The translations under genes were made by a program, and so were the position numbers. A stretch of 64,000 nt of DNA, from contig DAIPXZ010000001.1 of the NCBI GenBank assembly GCA_036782995.1, positions 1-64,000 on the forward strand. Reading direction: 5' to 3'. Source of the DNA: DAIPXZ01 sp036782995 (lineage in GTDB: Bacteria; Bacillota; Clostridia; Saccharofermentanales; Saccharofermentanaceae). Below, piece after piece: positions 53,257-62,522 of this stretch. Numbering within the stretch: position 1 is the first letter of the stretch; each line of letters starts with the position of its first letter. The notes below the pieces were generated by a model. That model searched no databases. It was given only the letters and a program-made list of their open reading frames with translations, and was not told the origin of the DNA.

Positions 53257-56200
53257 TTATCTTTCCCGTCTTATCGGTTTCTTGGCAAATGGGCTTGGTC
53301 CATTCGGATCAAACTTCGGAATATCGCTTAACGAACGACGAGCCGCCGCTTCCTCTTCAACGATTCCTTTGCGAATTGGATCCATTCCGCCATATGCTAG
53401 CGATGGGATCGGTCGTTCGCCGCCGTATCTTGGTAATCCTTCATCCTCAGGCGGTCGTGTACCCGTGGCGACCGGTTGTGCTGTTTCTTGCAAAGTTGTT
53501 CCTGTCGGATGTTCTGTCAAATTGCTCTCTTCTACTGTTCTGCTACCAGGACGCAGCATCACCGCAGCCATGTTTGTATTCTCCACATTGATGGTCGATT
53601 CTTTTACCGAAAATGCCGGCAGAACTTCTTCGTCCTGTTCGCGATTGCTTTCTTCGACGTCAGCCGTATGAATGGTCATCGGTACCGAGCGTGTATACTC
53701 AACCGGTTCTTCAACGGGCTGTTCCGCCTTTGGAGCAAATACGGGCGCATCCTCACTTGATGCTTTGAAAGCCGCTTGGACATTGGCCTGACGTGCCGCT
53801 TCTTCTAATGCGCGTCTCTCGCGATATGTGCGTGGACGATCGCTCGAGAATGTAATTGGAGAAGATTCATCCTCGGTGCCACGAACAGAAGTATTTACTG
53901 TTTCATCGAGCGTCGTATTCGGACGTAATGCTGAACCCGGACGTGTTGCGGCCGGTTCATTTGCGGAGGACGAAGAAGTCGATGGCTGTTTATCTTCGTC
54001 AATCGTTAACTCTTCCTTCTGATGTAATGGCATTTCTCCACCGCGGCTTGTTGCTGAATGATCGGCAGCAGCAAGAACACTATTGTTTCTCGGTTTTTCA
54101 ACATTAATTACGATATCTTGTGGCTTTGCAAAACGAGGTTTCGTATCTTCTGGTTCAGGCAATCCCGTTGATGGTGATGCCCATGTCGGAATCGGTCGAT
54201 CACTACGAATTGAACGCTCCCAAATCGGTACGGACTTCGAAGAATTCTCTTCTTGGCTTCTATGTCCACGCATGGCAGGACCACTAGTTGCTTGTGCCGC
54301 CGTCGTTGACGCTTGCGTTTCTTCCTGTGATACGCTTCTGCGCGATGCAAAAGGAGAAATCGAATCTTCCGGTCTTCCCCATGTCGGAGGCGGCGTAATT
54401 GCAGATGAAAGAGGACTACGGCTTACGGAAGACGTATCCGTTTTTGGAGTCGAAGGTGCATTGGTTGCTACCGTCGGACGGCTCGTCGTGGAATCACTAC
54501 GCGTTGACGTTCCAGGACGAGAAGCTGCCCCCGGTCGCGTCGCAGCAACGGATTCACGTGATGTCGTCGGTTCTGATGCCGAAGTCGCTTGCACTGGAGC
54601 TTTATGTTGTAATGTCGAATCTTGTGATGCCGGCACAGACATATTCGGGCGTGGCGGACGCTTTATCTGTCCGTTTTGACCAACAGTTGTAGCGGACGCA
54701 CTTGTTTTTTTTGCCCAGTCGGGTGTCTCTCCCGCTGGCATTTCACCCCAAATTGGTTTGCGTGGCATATGAATTGAATCATCTTCTGATGGTGTTGAAA
54801 CAGAACGAGCCATTTGCGCAAGCGGAGATGGTTCACGCGGAGCAAGAGGCTTCGAAACAGGCTTCGGTGTTGGCAAGACATCTTCGTCTTTCTCAACCAT
54901 AGGAAGTGGCATGTGCTTTTCTTCTTCGATAATCGGAGCCTTCTTCTCCATGAAAGAAAGAGAAAGGTGTTGCTCTTCCTTTTCAAACGTATCAGCGCCG
55001 ACAGGTGTCACTTCTTCCTTCATCGGGAGTGGTTGTGATGTTGTTTTCGGTGTCGTGGCTTTCTTGGCCTGCAAAACGATATCATCCGCTTTCTCAACCG
55101 CCGATTTAGTCTTACGTGACTTATCGGGTACGATATCATCCGCAGATTCAACGATGCCCTTCTTGGTAGTCGACTTTAATGAATCATCGGTATCATTGTC
55201 TGCACGTGATACAGTAGTCGTCGCGTTTTTCTCTTCCGTACTCGGTTGTTCCATCGCGGCTTCACGACGCTTCAGCTCTCTAAGTGCGCTGAGTGGCAAG
55301 GAATTGATTGTCTCGGCATCCAAATCAGCAAGAGTCAAGCCATCCAGATTCATCAATGGAGATGCTATTTGCGTAGACTGTACATCCGACATATTCGAAA
55401 TATATGCGGACTCCCACGCTGGATGGTTTTGTTCCATAGTCTTCGACGAGGAAAGAGTCGATGCCGGAGCTTGAACGGCTTCGATTGGTTGCTCTTCTTC
55501 ACCATTCACCTTCGCCTTCATGCTGGATACTTTCTTTTCCGGAACATGTGCACCAAATGCGTTCACGCTTGCGTCTTGCGGGCGATCCCATACCGGTACC
55601 TGTGTTTCTTTTTTCTCGATGGCAGGCTTCTTTGTTCGAACGGTACGATTGCTGTTTGGAACAGCGACCTCCGTCGGCTTCGAGTTCTTCGCCCACGCCG
55701 GTGCTTCCACTGCAGCTTTCATCTCGCCCGGATTTTCCTTGGCTGCTGCTTTAATGGCAGCTGGTCGAGTAATCGGTTCCAGTTTCTTTTTCTGAGGCAT
55801 CTTCGTTAAATCGCTAATATTGGTCACAATCGGAATATCAAGAAGTGGCGCACCCTCTGGGCGATTTGCCGCTTCAGCACGACGTTTTTCCATTGCCTCA
55901 GCGCGTTTCTTCGCCTCTTCATCTGCCTTAATGTCTGCCTCCGTTGCGGTGTGAACCATCAACTGCGCATCAAAATCATCCGGCTTCTTTGGTTTTCTTG
56001 TTTTCGGCTTCTCAAAGAAGGAGTAATCAAGAATTTCGTGCGCTGGATTATATAGATCGAACTCAAAGTGTGTGTCCTTCAATGCCGTACAGCGGTCCAT
56101 ATTGGCATATTCGTGATATCCGGTCTTGTCATTTTGTGATGCGACCTTCGCCATCGGAATATTTGCCTCGACGACACCGTTTTGAGCATTCATGGCATAG

Positions 56201-57183
56201 TGGAACTCTCTTCCTAAGTATTCGCCTCGCATAGCCCAAATCGGTAAGAGGACAAGTTCTCCGATACCAAGTGGATAATCGGTCTTATCAGAATAGAAGG
56301 AAATATCGTATTGCACAGAATGTGCGTCATATATCATTTGACGGGTCCATTTCTTGATGCGCCCCATGAACTCTTGCATCATTGAAATCGCATCTTTATA
56401 TGTCGCTACGACCGGAACATCACCCAATGCCGTTGTCGTAACCGGGACCATCTTAGAAAAATCATATGGTTGAATGTTGCGAACCGTATTGTCAGGTAAA
56501 CATCCAGTCGCGTCAAAAGGTACGCCCATCCATGATAAAACACCACCTGTGATTCTTTCGGTCGGTAGTTCCTGCGTCTCTTTGACACCGCGAAGGCTAT
56601 TATTAATCTTTTTAAAAGAAGAACGAAGCGGCATCATCAGCTCTTTTAATTGTTCCGGAGCCGCCGTGTCCAAGATTGATTGCGTAGGAATATGCTTCAA
56701 CATTGCGGTGAGTCGCACGTTCGCTAATACTTCGTAGTTAAATATCCAACACGGAACATAGACCTTCTTTAGAAGGGCCTTGTTCTCATCAGTTACCAGT
56801 GCACGTCCGACAGCCGAGTTATTTCGACAGTATTCTTCAAAAACGCTTTCCGCTTTTTGTCGATTGTAGGAAAACAGAATCATTCGACGTGGCATCGCCC
56901 CTAGCGCCGGGCCCTTATCCGTAAGCTTCGAAACACCACAAAGTGGGCAATCCATCTTTTGACCATCTGCTACTCTTGCGAATACCTGACCACCGCATTC
57001 TTCACAGGTAAATGAATGATAAGCCTTTTCGTCCCATGCTTCACTAACGTAATATCCGCCTTCCAATTCAAGAACTTCATCTGCCGGTGTTAAATCGGTA
57101 TGGCAAAAACAGCAACGATATTTCTTCGACTCATCAAAAATCAAATCCGCCGAGCAATTCGGACAATGAAATGCTATATCCAT
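53257..57183 (-). CDS. Giant double zinc-ribbon protein with disordered Trp-motif tail
   Basis: The protein has 1308 residues from MDIAFHCPNC, after AGGAGGGATAAACC. Ribbon 1 uses Cys7, 10, 24 and 27, and ribbon 2 uses CEEC and CPLC (about residues 60-82). The family core (to about 390) has YVPCWIFNYEVL, GVPFDATG, IQPYDFSKMVP and LLPIWAMRGEYLGREFHYAMN. About 890 residues of Pro/Ser/Thr/Glu/Lys-rich, presumably disordered sequence follow, with at least eight Trp-centred motifs (such as VPVWDRP, PPTWGRPED, VPIWERS). The end, DIPKFDPNGPSPFAKK, is shared with the downstream paralogue. It is the first gene of the operon. The core family is usually only 350-450 residues, so the tail is exceptional. 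Confidence 0.78.
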   Translation of the reverse strand: MDIAFHCPNCSADLIFDESKKYRCCFCHTDLTPADEVLELEGGYYVSEAWDEKAYHSFTCEECGGQVFARVADGQKMDCPLCGVSKLTDKGPALGAMPRRMILFSYNRQKAESVFEEYCRNNSAVGRALVTDENKALLKKVYVPCWIFNYEVLANVRLTAMLKHIPTQSILDTAAPEQLKELMMPLRSSFKKINNSLRGVKETQELPTERITGGVLSWMGVPFDATGCLPDNTVRNIQPYDFSKMVPVTTTALGDVPVVATYKDAISMMQEFMGRIKKWTRQMIYDAHSVQYDISFYSDKTDYPLGIGELVLLPIWAMRGEYLGREFHYAMNAQNGVVEANIPMAKVASQNDKTGYHEYANMDRCTALKDTHFEFDLYNPAHEILDYSFFEKPKTRKPKKPDDFDAQLMVHTATEADIKADEEAKKRAEAMEKRRAEAANRPEGAPLLDIPIVTNISDLTKMPQKKKLEPITRPAAIKAAAKENPGEMKAAVEAPAWAKNSKPTEVAVPNSNRTVRTKKPAIEKKETQVPVWDRPQDASVNAFGAHVPEKKVSSMKAKVNGEEEQPIEAVQAPASTLSSSKTMEQNHPAWESAYISNMSDVQSTQIASPLMNLDGLTLADLDAETINSLPLSALRELKRREAAMEQPSTEEKNATTTVSRADNDTDDSLKSTTKKGIVESADDIVPDKSRKTKSAVEKADDIVLQAKKATTPKTTSQPLPMKEEVTPVGADTFEKEEQHLSLSFMEKKAPIIEEEKHMPLPMVEKDEDVLPTPKPVSKPLAPREPSPLAQMARSVSTPSEDDSIHMPRKPIWGEMPAGETPDWAKKTSASATTVGQNGQIKRPPRPNMSVPASQDSTLQHKAPVQATSASEPTTSRESVAATRPGAASRPGTSTRSDSTTSRPTVATNAPSTPKTDTSSVSRSPLSSAITPPPTWGRPEDSISPFASRRSVSQEETQASTTAAQATSGPAMRGHRSQEENSSKSVPIWERSIRSDRPIPTWASPSTGLPEPEDTKPRFAKPQDIVINVEKPRNNSVLAAADHSATSRGGEMPLHQKEELTIDEDKQPSTSSSSANEPAATRPGSALRPNTTLDETVNTSVRGTEDESSPITFSSDRPRTYRERRALEEAARQANVQAAFKASSEDAPVFAPKAEQPVEEPVEYTRSVPMTIHTADVEESNREQDEEVLPAFSVKESTINVENTNMAAVMLRPGSRTVEESNLTEHPTGTTLQETAQPVATGTRPPEDEGLPRYGGERPIPSLAYGGMDPIRKGIVEEEAAARRSLSDIPKFDPNGPSPFAKKPIRRER

Positions 57184-57275
57184 GTTGGGTTTATCCCTCC
57201 TGTCGCGAAAGCGTGATCGCCTTACTGAGGCCTTCGCTAACGATATCTCTACTAGAGCAATTATAGTCAAACTAT

Positions 57276-57304
57276 AATATAAAGGGTGAACGGATTATTG
57301 TCAA
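57276..57304 (-). promoter_or_regulatory. Strong promoter of the zinc-ribbon/PPK2 operon
   Basis: On the minus strand, TTGACA and TATATT are separated by 17 bases. It lies about 90 bases before the start of the giant zinc-ribbon gene. Gaps within the four-gene operon are 69, 36 and -8 bases with no terminator seen. Confidence 0.7.
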
Positions 57305-57340
57305 TTATTTTTTGTTATTTACGAGTGCTGTAAAGTGTCA

Positions 57341-58270
57341 TTAAACAAAAATAATCGAACAAAAGAATATCATTATTGGCAACGTTATCACCATCAAAAG
57401 CATGCTTTGCACGACCGAGCGCGCCGCGAATTTCGGTGCGCAATTGTATTTTTCGGAAAAGATAACGTTCATCGAGCCACATGGCAAAGCACACATCAAC
57501 ACAATGACAGCGGCTGTAGTTGGCATAATCGGAACAAGGCGATACAGAATAAACATGGCAAGAAGAGCTAGTCCCGGAATGATAACCAATCGCATTAACG
57601 AAGTCACGTATGCTTTCACGTCACTTATCACCTTGAGAAATGGCAAGGTCGCGATAGACGAGCCGATGATAATCATGGAAAGCGGAATTGTCATTGCCCC
57701 AATATCGGCAACTGGGTCGACAATGATTTCCGGCAAACGGAAAGGCGAGATGAATAGTGCAATCGCCGCGACCGATGCAATCGTCACCGGGTTTAGAATC
57801 AATTGACGAAGCTCGCCCTTCTTCCCACTGACAAGATGAATACCATAGGTGTACATAAATAAGTTATATACCATATTAAATATTACGGCGAGTAATAAGC
57901 CTCTTTCTCCGTAAAGTGCATACATCAAAGGAAATCCGACAAATCCTGTGTTCGCAAAAACCGTCATCGTCACAAAGATGCGCTTCTCGTCGTCTTCAAG
58001 CGGGAGCTTCTTGCTTAATTTCCGCATGAGTACCAATGTCACGGCGTAATAACACATTGCAGCCGCACCCGTCGCCAGCATAGCCTTGACGAGCTCAATA
58101 GAATAATCATAATTTGCAGAAGAAATAATGCTGAATGGCAAGATTGCCTTTAAAAGCAATTCGGAAAGACCTTTTTGAATTCTCTCGTCAATCACGCGAA
58201 ATTTGCGAAGACAAATACCAAGTGACACCATGATAGCAAGTTTAACAATCACATATAGCAAAGCGGTCAT
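57341..58270 (-). CDS. AEC (auxin efflux carrier) family transporter
   Basis: The protein has 309 residues and ten predicted helices. AEC marks are an N-terminal LGICLRKFRVIDERIQKGLS, VTMTVFANTGFVGFPLMYAL in the middle and ALPCGSMNVIFSEKYNC near the end. Bacterial relatives export malate, other organic acids or amino acids. It sits on the same strand after glycerol kinase with a 75-base gap, so it may be read from that transcript. Confidence 0.85.
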   Translation of the reverse strand: MTALLYVIVKLAIMVSLGICLRKFRVIDERIQKGLSELLLKAILPFSIISSANYDYSIELVKAMLATGAAAMCYYAVTLVLMRKLSKKLPLEDDEKRIFVTMTVFANTGFVGFPLMYALYGERGLLLAVIFNMVYNLFMYTYGIHLVSGKKGELRQLILNPVTIASVAAIALFISPFRLPEIIVDPVADIGAMTIPLSMIIIGSSIATLPFLKVISDVKAYVTSLMRLVIIPGLALLAMFILYRLVPIMPTTAAVIVLMCALPCGSMNVIFSEKYNCAPKFAARSVVQSMLLMVITLPIMIFFCSIIFV

Positions 58271-58345
58271 GAAAAAACTCCTTTTTCGGCTTCATTCGTC
58301 TCGGCACATACAGTCGATTATTTCGGTCGTTCCTGCCAATCGTTC

Positions 58346-59851
58346 TTATTGATCGGCCCACTTACCAGAACGTGCCACCGCGCGATTCCAAAGGTCGATG
58401 AGACGATTTTTCTCGGTCGCCTTCATATTCGGCACGAAAAGCTTATCACATGTCCTCAAGTGCCGCAATTCATCTGTCCCTTGCCAATATCCACAAGAAA
58501 TTCCGGCCATATAGGCAGCTCCTTGAGCAGTTGTTTCACGCTCACGAGGACGATCTACGGGCACATCTAGAATATCCGCCTGAAATTGCATCAAAAACGC
58601 ACTGACACTCGCGCCACCATCCACACGAAGTGAAGTAACGGCGAAGCCGGAATCTTTTTTCATAAGCTCGATGAGATCATACACTTGGTACGCAATCGCT
58701 TCAAGGCATGCACGTGCAATATGCGCTTTTCCTGTACCGCGTGTTAATCCGACAATCGTTCCGCGTGCATACATATCCCAATAAGGTGCACCAAGGCCGG
58801 AAAAGGCCGGTACCAGATACACACCAGCATTATCTTCGACCGATTCGGCAAGCGTATCACATTCCGAAGCACGCGAAATCATCTGCATTTCGTCTCTTAG
58901 CCATTGAATTGTGGAGCCACCATTAAAAACACTGCCTTCAAGAGCGTAGGTGGTTTTCCCGTTTAGTGTCCAAGCGGCTGACGTAAGAAGGCCGTTTTCG
59001 GAGGAAACGATATTCTCACCTGTATTCATGAGGCAAAAGCAACCCGTTCCATACGTGTTTTTCAGATCGCCGGGGTCAAGTGCCATTTGCCCGAAAAGCG
59101 CGGCAGGCTGATCGCCAATAACCGCACAAATACCAACACCGGCAAGACTTTCAATGCCAATAATGCCTTCCGTTACTGTGCCAAAATCAGAAGCCGACGG
59201 CTGCGCCTCCGGAAGCAGGTTCATCGGGATACCAAAAAGCGCACATAGCTCCGCATCCCACGATAATGTATGTATATTAAAGAGCATTGTACGAGAAGCA
59301 TTGGAATAATCGGTTGCATGTGATTTGCCACCGGTTAATCGATATATGAGCCAGGCGTCCACGTTACCGAACATTAACTCCCCTGCATCGGCCATGAGCC
59401 GTGCCCCTGGCACTTCATCGAGAATCCATTTTATCTTTGAAGCAGAAAAATAAGCGTCCATAACCAGGCCGGTCTTGGCCTTAACCTCTGCCTCTCGCCC
59501 TTCTTTTTTGAGCGTTTCGCATAGCGATGCCGTACGACGGCACTGCCAAACAATCGCGGGATAAATTGGTTTCCCGGTTTTCGCAGACCACACAATAGTC
59601 GTTTCTCTTTGGTTTGTTATGCCAATGCCAGCCACGTCGTGTCCCGTAATTCCGGCGGCGCCAAGTGCGCGATCGATAGCGGTGATGGTCGTGACCCACA
59701 AATCGTCGGGATCATGCTCGACCCAGCCCGGCTTCGGATAATGCTGGGCAAATGACTCCTGCCCGACACCGACAGCCTCGCCTTGGTGATTGAAAATGAT
59801 GCATCGTGAGCTTGTTGTTCCCTGATCAATGGCCAAAATAAACTTTTCCAT
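58346..59851 (-). CDS. glpK: Glycerol kinase
   Basis: The protein has 501 residues, full length. FGGY-kinase marks are AIDQGTTSSRCIIF (phosphate-binding loop), ITNQRETTIVW, KNTYGTGCF and GLTRGTGKAHIARACLEAIA with DGGAS. It phosphorylates glycerol to glycerol-3-phosphate in the cytosol. No glpF or glpD is adjacent. It follows malQ by 44 bases. The ATG after GAGGTGACC is chosen over a GTG two codons earlier. Confidence 0.95.
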   Translation of the reverse strand: MEKFILAIDQGTTSSRCIIFNHQGEAVGVGQESFAQHYPKPGWVEHDPDDLWVTTITAIDRALGAAGITGHDVAGIGITNQRETTIVWSAKTGKPIYPAIVWQCRRTASLCETLKKEGREAEVKAKTGLVMDAYFSASKIKWILDEVPGARLMADAGELMFGNVDAWLIYRLTGGKSHATDYSNASRTMLFNIHTLSWDAELCALFGIPMNLLPEAQPSASDFGTVTEGIIGIESLAGVGICAVIGDQPAALFGQMALDPGDLKNTYGTGCFCLMNTGENIVSSENGLLTSAAWTLNGKTTYALEGSVFNGGSTIQWLRDEMQMISRASECDTLAESVEDNAGVYLVPAFSGLGAPYWDMYARGTIVGLTRGTGKAHIARACLEAIAYQVYDLIELMKKDSGFAVTSLRVDGGASVSAFLMQFQADILDVPVDRPRERETTAQGAAYMAGISCGYWQGTDELRHLRTCDKLFVPNMKATEKNRLIDLWNRAVARSGKWADQ

Positions 59852-59895
59852 GGTCACCTCGTCTCTGCTTCCGCGTCCGGATTCTTCGAGATTGT

Positions 59896-61404
59896 TTACT
59901 GCTGACAGCGCTTATAAATCGTATTCAATTCTTTTAACCATGCAATATTGATTTGTTTGAGTCCTTCCGTTCCAAAACGCACTCGCCAGTTACCTGTTGG
60001 TGTACCCGGTGTATTCATGCGCGTATCCGCACCGTACCCAAGTAAATCCTGCACCGGTACTACGGCAAGTGACGCGGCACTACTCCACACCGATGTAATC
60101 AACGCATGCAGGCTCAATCCTGAAGGTCCACCCTCGCCCCAATTTTTTCCGTCGAATCGGCAATATTTCAAAGCAAAGTTTCGGTCTGTTTCGGACGCTT
60201 CCCAAAGCCATCCCAGAATGGTGTTGTTATCGTGTGTCCCCGTGTAGGCCACGCAATTTTTCGGATAGTTATGTGGTAGATGTTTACTATCATCATATGG
60301 ATTGAATCCAAATTGCAAGACTCGCATGGTCGCAAATCCGGTCTCTTCGAGAAAGGCTTCCAGTTCCGGTGTCATTTCACCTAAGTCTTCGGCAAAAATC
60401 GGCGCGTCCTTGAAAACTTCACCAATTTTGTTGAAAAGCTTCATACCCGGGCCTTGCTTCCATTCGCCTTCTCGTGCTGTTTTTGCATCGGCAGGAATCG
60501 AATAGTAGGATGAAAATGCGCGGAAATGATCAATTCGGAGAAGGTCGTAATGTAGGAAGTTTTGTTTCAAACGTGCAATCCACCATGAATAGCCCGTTCT
60601 CTCATGTTCATCCCAGTCATAAATCGGATTGCCCCAGAGCTGACCATCTTTGGCAAAATAATCCGGCGGTACACCGGCAACTTGCGAGAAACGACCCTTT
60701 TCGTCCGTCAGGAAAAGGGAACGATTCGCCCATACATCGCTGCTGTCTGCCGACACATATATCGGGATGTCACCGATGATTTTGATACCTATATCGTTGA
60801 TTTCGCGTTTCAGCTCCGTCCATTGCGTATAAAAGACGTATTGAATGAAGCAATAGAACCAAAATAGGTCACGGTGGCGCTCTTCAAAAATTGCGAGAGC
60901 ATCTTCATCGTGTGCGGAAAGAAAAGAATCGGACCAATCCCACCATGCCTTGTCACCCTCTGTGGACTTTATGGCTTGATAGAGTGCGACATCCTTTAGC
61001 CATGGATTAGCTCCGGCAAATTCGTAAACACAGATGAATTTCTTTTCATCGAGTCGAGAGTATGCCTGACGTAGCATGGTCATTCGATTTTCGCGAACAA
61101 ATGCGTAATCGACCGCGTACGGCGAACCGGAATAGCGGCACGCATCCTTTTCCTCACAGGAAAGAAGACCCGCTTCGAAAAGCTGTCTCGGATCAATAAG
61201 TAAGGGGCTGCCTGCAAATGCCGAATCACTCTGATAAGGTGAATCTCCCGAGCCTGGGTTGGTGAAAGGCAATACCTGCCAGTATGTAAATCCCGCTTCT
61301 TTCAGTATTTTTGCAAATCCGACAGCTTCGTCTCCGAATCCGCCAATACCGTATTCACCAGGCAATGATGTAATGTGCATTAGGCATCCTGAACTTCTTT
61401 TCAT
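59896..61404 (-). CDS. malQ: 4-alpha-glucanotransferase
   Basis: The protein has 502 residues from MKRSSGCLMHITSLPGEYG, after GGGAGG. GH77 marks are GDIPIYVSADSSDVWANR, the nucleophile in RIDHFRAF, the acid/base in AEDLGEMTPE and the third acid in THDNNTILGWL. It transfers maltosyl units between alpha-glucans in glycogen or maltodextrin use. No glycogen phosphorylase is in the window. The start lies eight bases after the NYN gene's stop. Confidence 0.95.
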   Translation of the reverse strand: MKRSSGCLMHITSLPGEYGIGGFGDEAVGFAKILKEAGFTYWQVLPFTNPGSGDSPYQSDSAFAGSPLLIDPRQLFEAGLLSCEEKDACRYSGSPYAVDYAFVRENRMTMLRQAYSRLDEKKFICVYEFAGANPWLKDVALYQAIKSTEGDKAWWDWSDSFLSAHDEDALAIFEERHRDLFWFYCFIQYVFYTQWTELKREINDIGIKIIGDIPIYVSADSSDVWANRSLFLTDEKGRFSQVAGVPPDYFAKDGQLWGNPIYDWDEHERTGYSWWIARLKQNFLHYDLLRIDHFRAFSSYYSIPADAKTAREGEWKQGPGMKLFNKIGEVFKDAPIFAEDLGEMTPELEAFLEETGFATMRVLQFGFNPYDDSKHLPHNYPKNCVAYTGTHDNNTILGWLWEASETDRNFALKYCRFDGKNWGEGGPSGLSLHALITSVWSSAASLAVVPVQDLLGYGADTRMNTPGTPTGNWRVRFGTEGLKQINIAWLKELNTIYKRCQQ

Positions 61405-61411
61405 GAAATTA

Positions 61412-62383
61412 TTATTCCTCCCGATTTCGAACATAGACTAGTTTGATTTGTGGATTTTTATCATTTGTACGGTGCTCATATTCGACCCAGTCGAGAGATT
61501 GTACCATTTTGGACATTTTTGCGAACCCGTAGTTTCTGGAATCAAATGACGGGCTCTTCTTATTGATGAGGTTACCGACATCTCCCAAGAAGGCCCAGCC
61601 CTCTTCATCTGCCAGATCAGCGATTGAAGAAGCAATCAATTCAATCGTCGCTTCGTCAATTTTGAGAATGGAACGTTCCTCATCTTTGACGATAAAGCCT
61701 GTCGAGGATTCTCTTTCGGCGATATCGGATGTATTCTCTTTATCGTCTTTGTCCTTTTTCGTCTTGCGTGACGTCTTTAATGAGCGTTTGGTCGCTTTTA
61801 CGGCATTCTTTCCCACTGTAGCTTCTGATTTAGCAGAAACAGAATCGTTCGTGGATTGCTTCACTTCAGTTTTATCAACGTCTTTGCTCTTCACGGTCTT
61901 CATCAACAGACCGAGACGTCCCGGCACAGGGCTTTTGCGCGTGTGCGTTTCCAGAATCTCAAGGAAAATGAAGCGATCACAAGCGGCAACGAAAGCCGTC
62001 GGCGTTTTCTTTTCACCAATACCATATACTATTTTTCCTGCTTCACGAAGGCGTGTCGCGAGTCGCGTGAAGTCGCTGTCGCTCGAAACAAGGCAGAAGC
62101 CATCGACCTTTTCCGTATACAATATATCCATTGCATCAATGATGAGTGTCGAGTCCGTCGCATTCTTTCCCGTCGTATAACCAAATTGCTGTACAGGCGA
62201 AATAGCGTGATCCAAAAGGACCGTTTTCCATGGGCCAAGCTGGGGTTTTGTCCAGTCTCCGTATATTCTTTTGATTGTAGGATTGCCATATCGAGCGATT
62301 TCAAGCATCATGGGTTTGATGTAATTCGCGGAGATATTGTCCGCGTCAATCAAAACTGCCAGACGCACGTCTTTTCCGGCCAT
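61412..62383 (-). CDS. NYN-domain nuclease-like protein with OST-HTH/LOTUS domain
   Basis: The protein has about 323 residues from MAGKDVRLAVLIDADNIS, after AGGAAGGAATT. The N-terminal NYN (PIN-like) domain keeps the acidic cluster: Asp in LIDADN, NATDSTLIIDAMD and SSDSDFTRLATRLRE. A Lys/Ser-rich linker (about residues 170-240) leads to an OST-HTH/LOTUS RNA-binding domain with EEGWAFLGDVGNLINK and SLDWVEYEH. This LabA/DUF88-type pair suggests RNA cleavage or binding; the target is unknown. It heads the malQ-glpK transcript and is divergent from prfC. Confidence 0.85.
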   Translation of the reverse strand: MAGKDVRLAVLIDADNISANYIKPMMLEIARYGNPTIKRIYGDWTKPQLGPWKTVLLDHAISPVQQFGYTTGKNATDSTLIIDAMDILYTEKVDGFCLVSSDSDFTRLATRLREAGKIVYGIGEKKTPTAFVAACDRFIFLEILETHTRKSPVPGRLGLLMKTVKSKDVDKTEVKQSTNDSVSAKSEATVGKNAVKATKRSLKTSRKTKKDKDDKENTSDIAERESSTGFIVKDEERSILKIDEATIELIASSIADLADEEGWAFLGDVGNLINKKSPSFDSRNYGFAKMSKMVQSLDWVEYEHRTNDKNPQIKLVYVRNREE

Positions 62384-62522
62384 AATTCCTTCCTCTCTTC
62401 TTGCCATAATCAATACTAGGCTGATATAATAGGCAAGTTGCGCGAGTATTGTTTTGCGCCACATTTAATTATAACGTAATTTAGTTTTCTTGCCCACACC
62501 GATAACGAAAGAGGCCTGACTC

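Noticed and set aside
54083..54679. Long plus-strand open frame opposite the giant zinc-ribbon gene
   Set aside because: It is antisense to low-complexity coding sequence, has no ribosome site and no protein-like features; codon bias of the real gene keeps it open.
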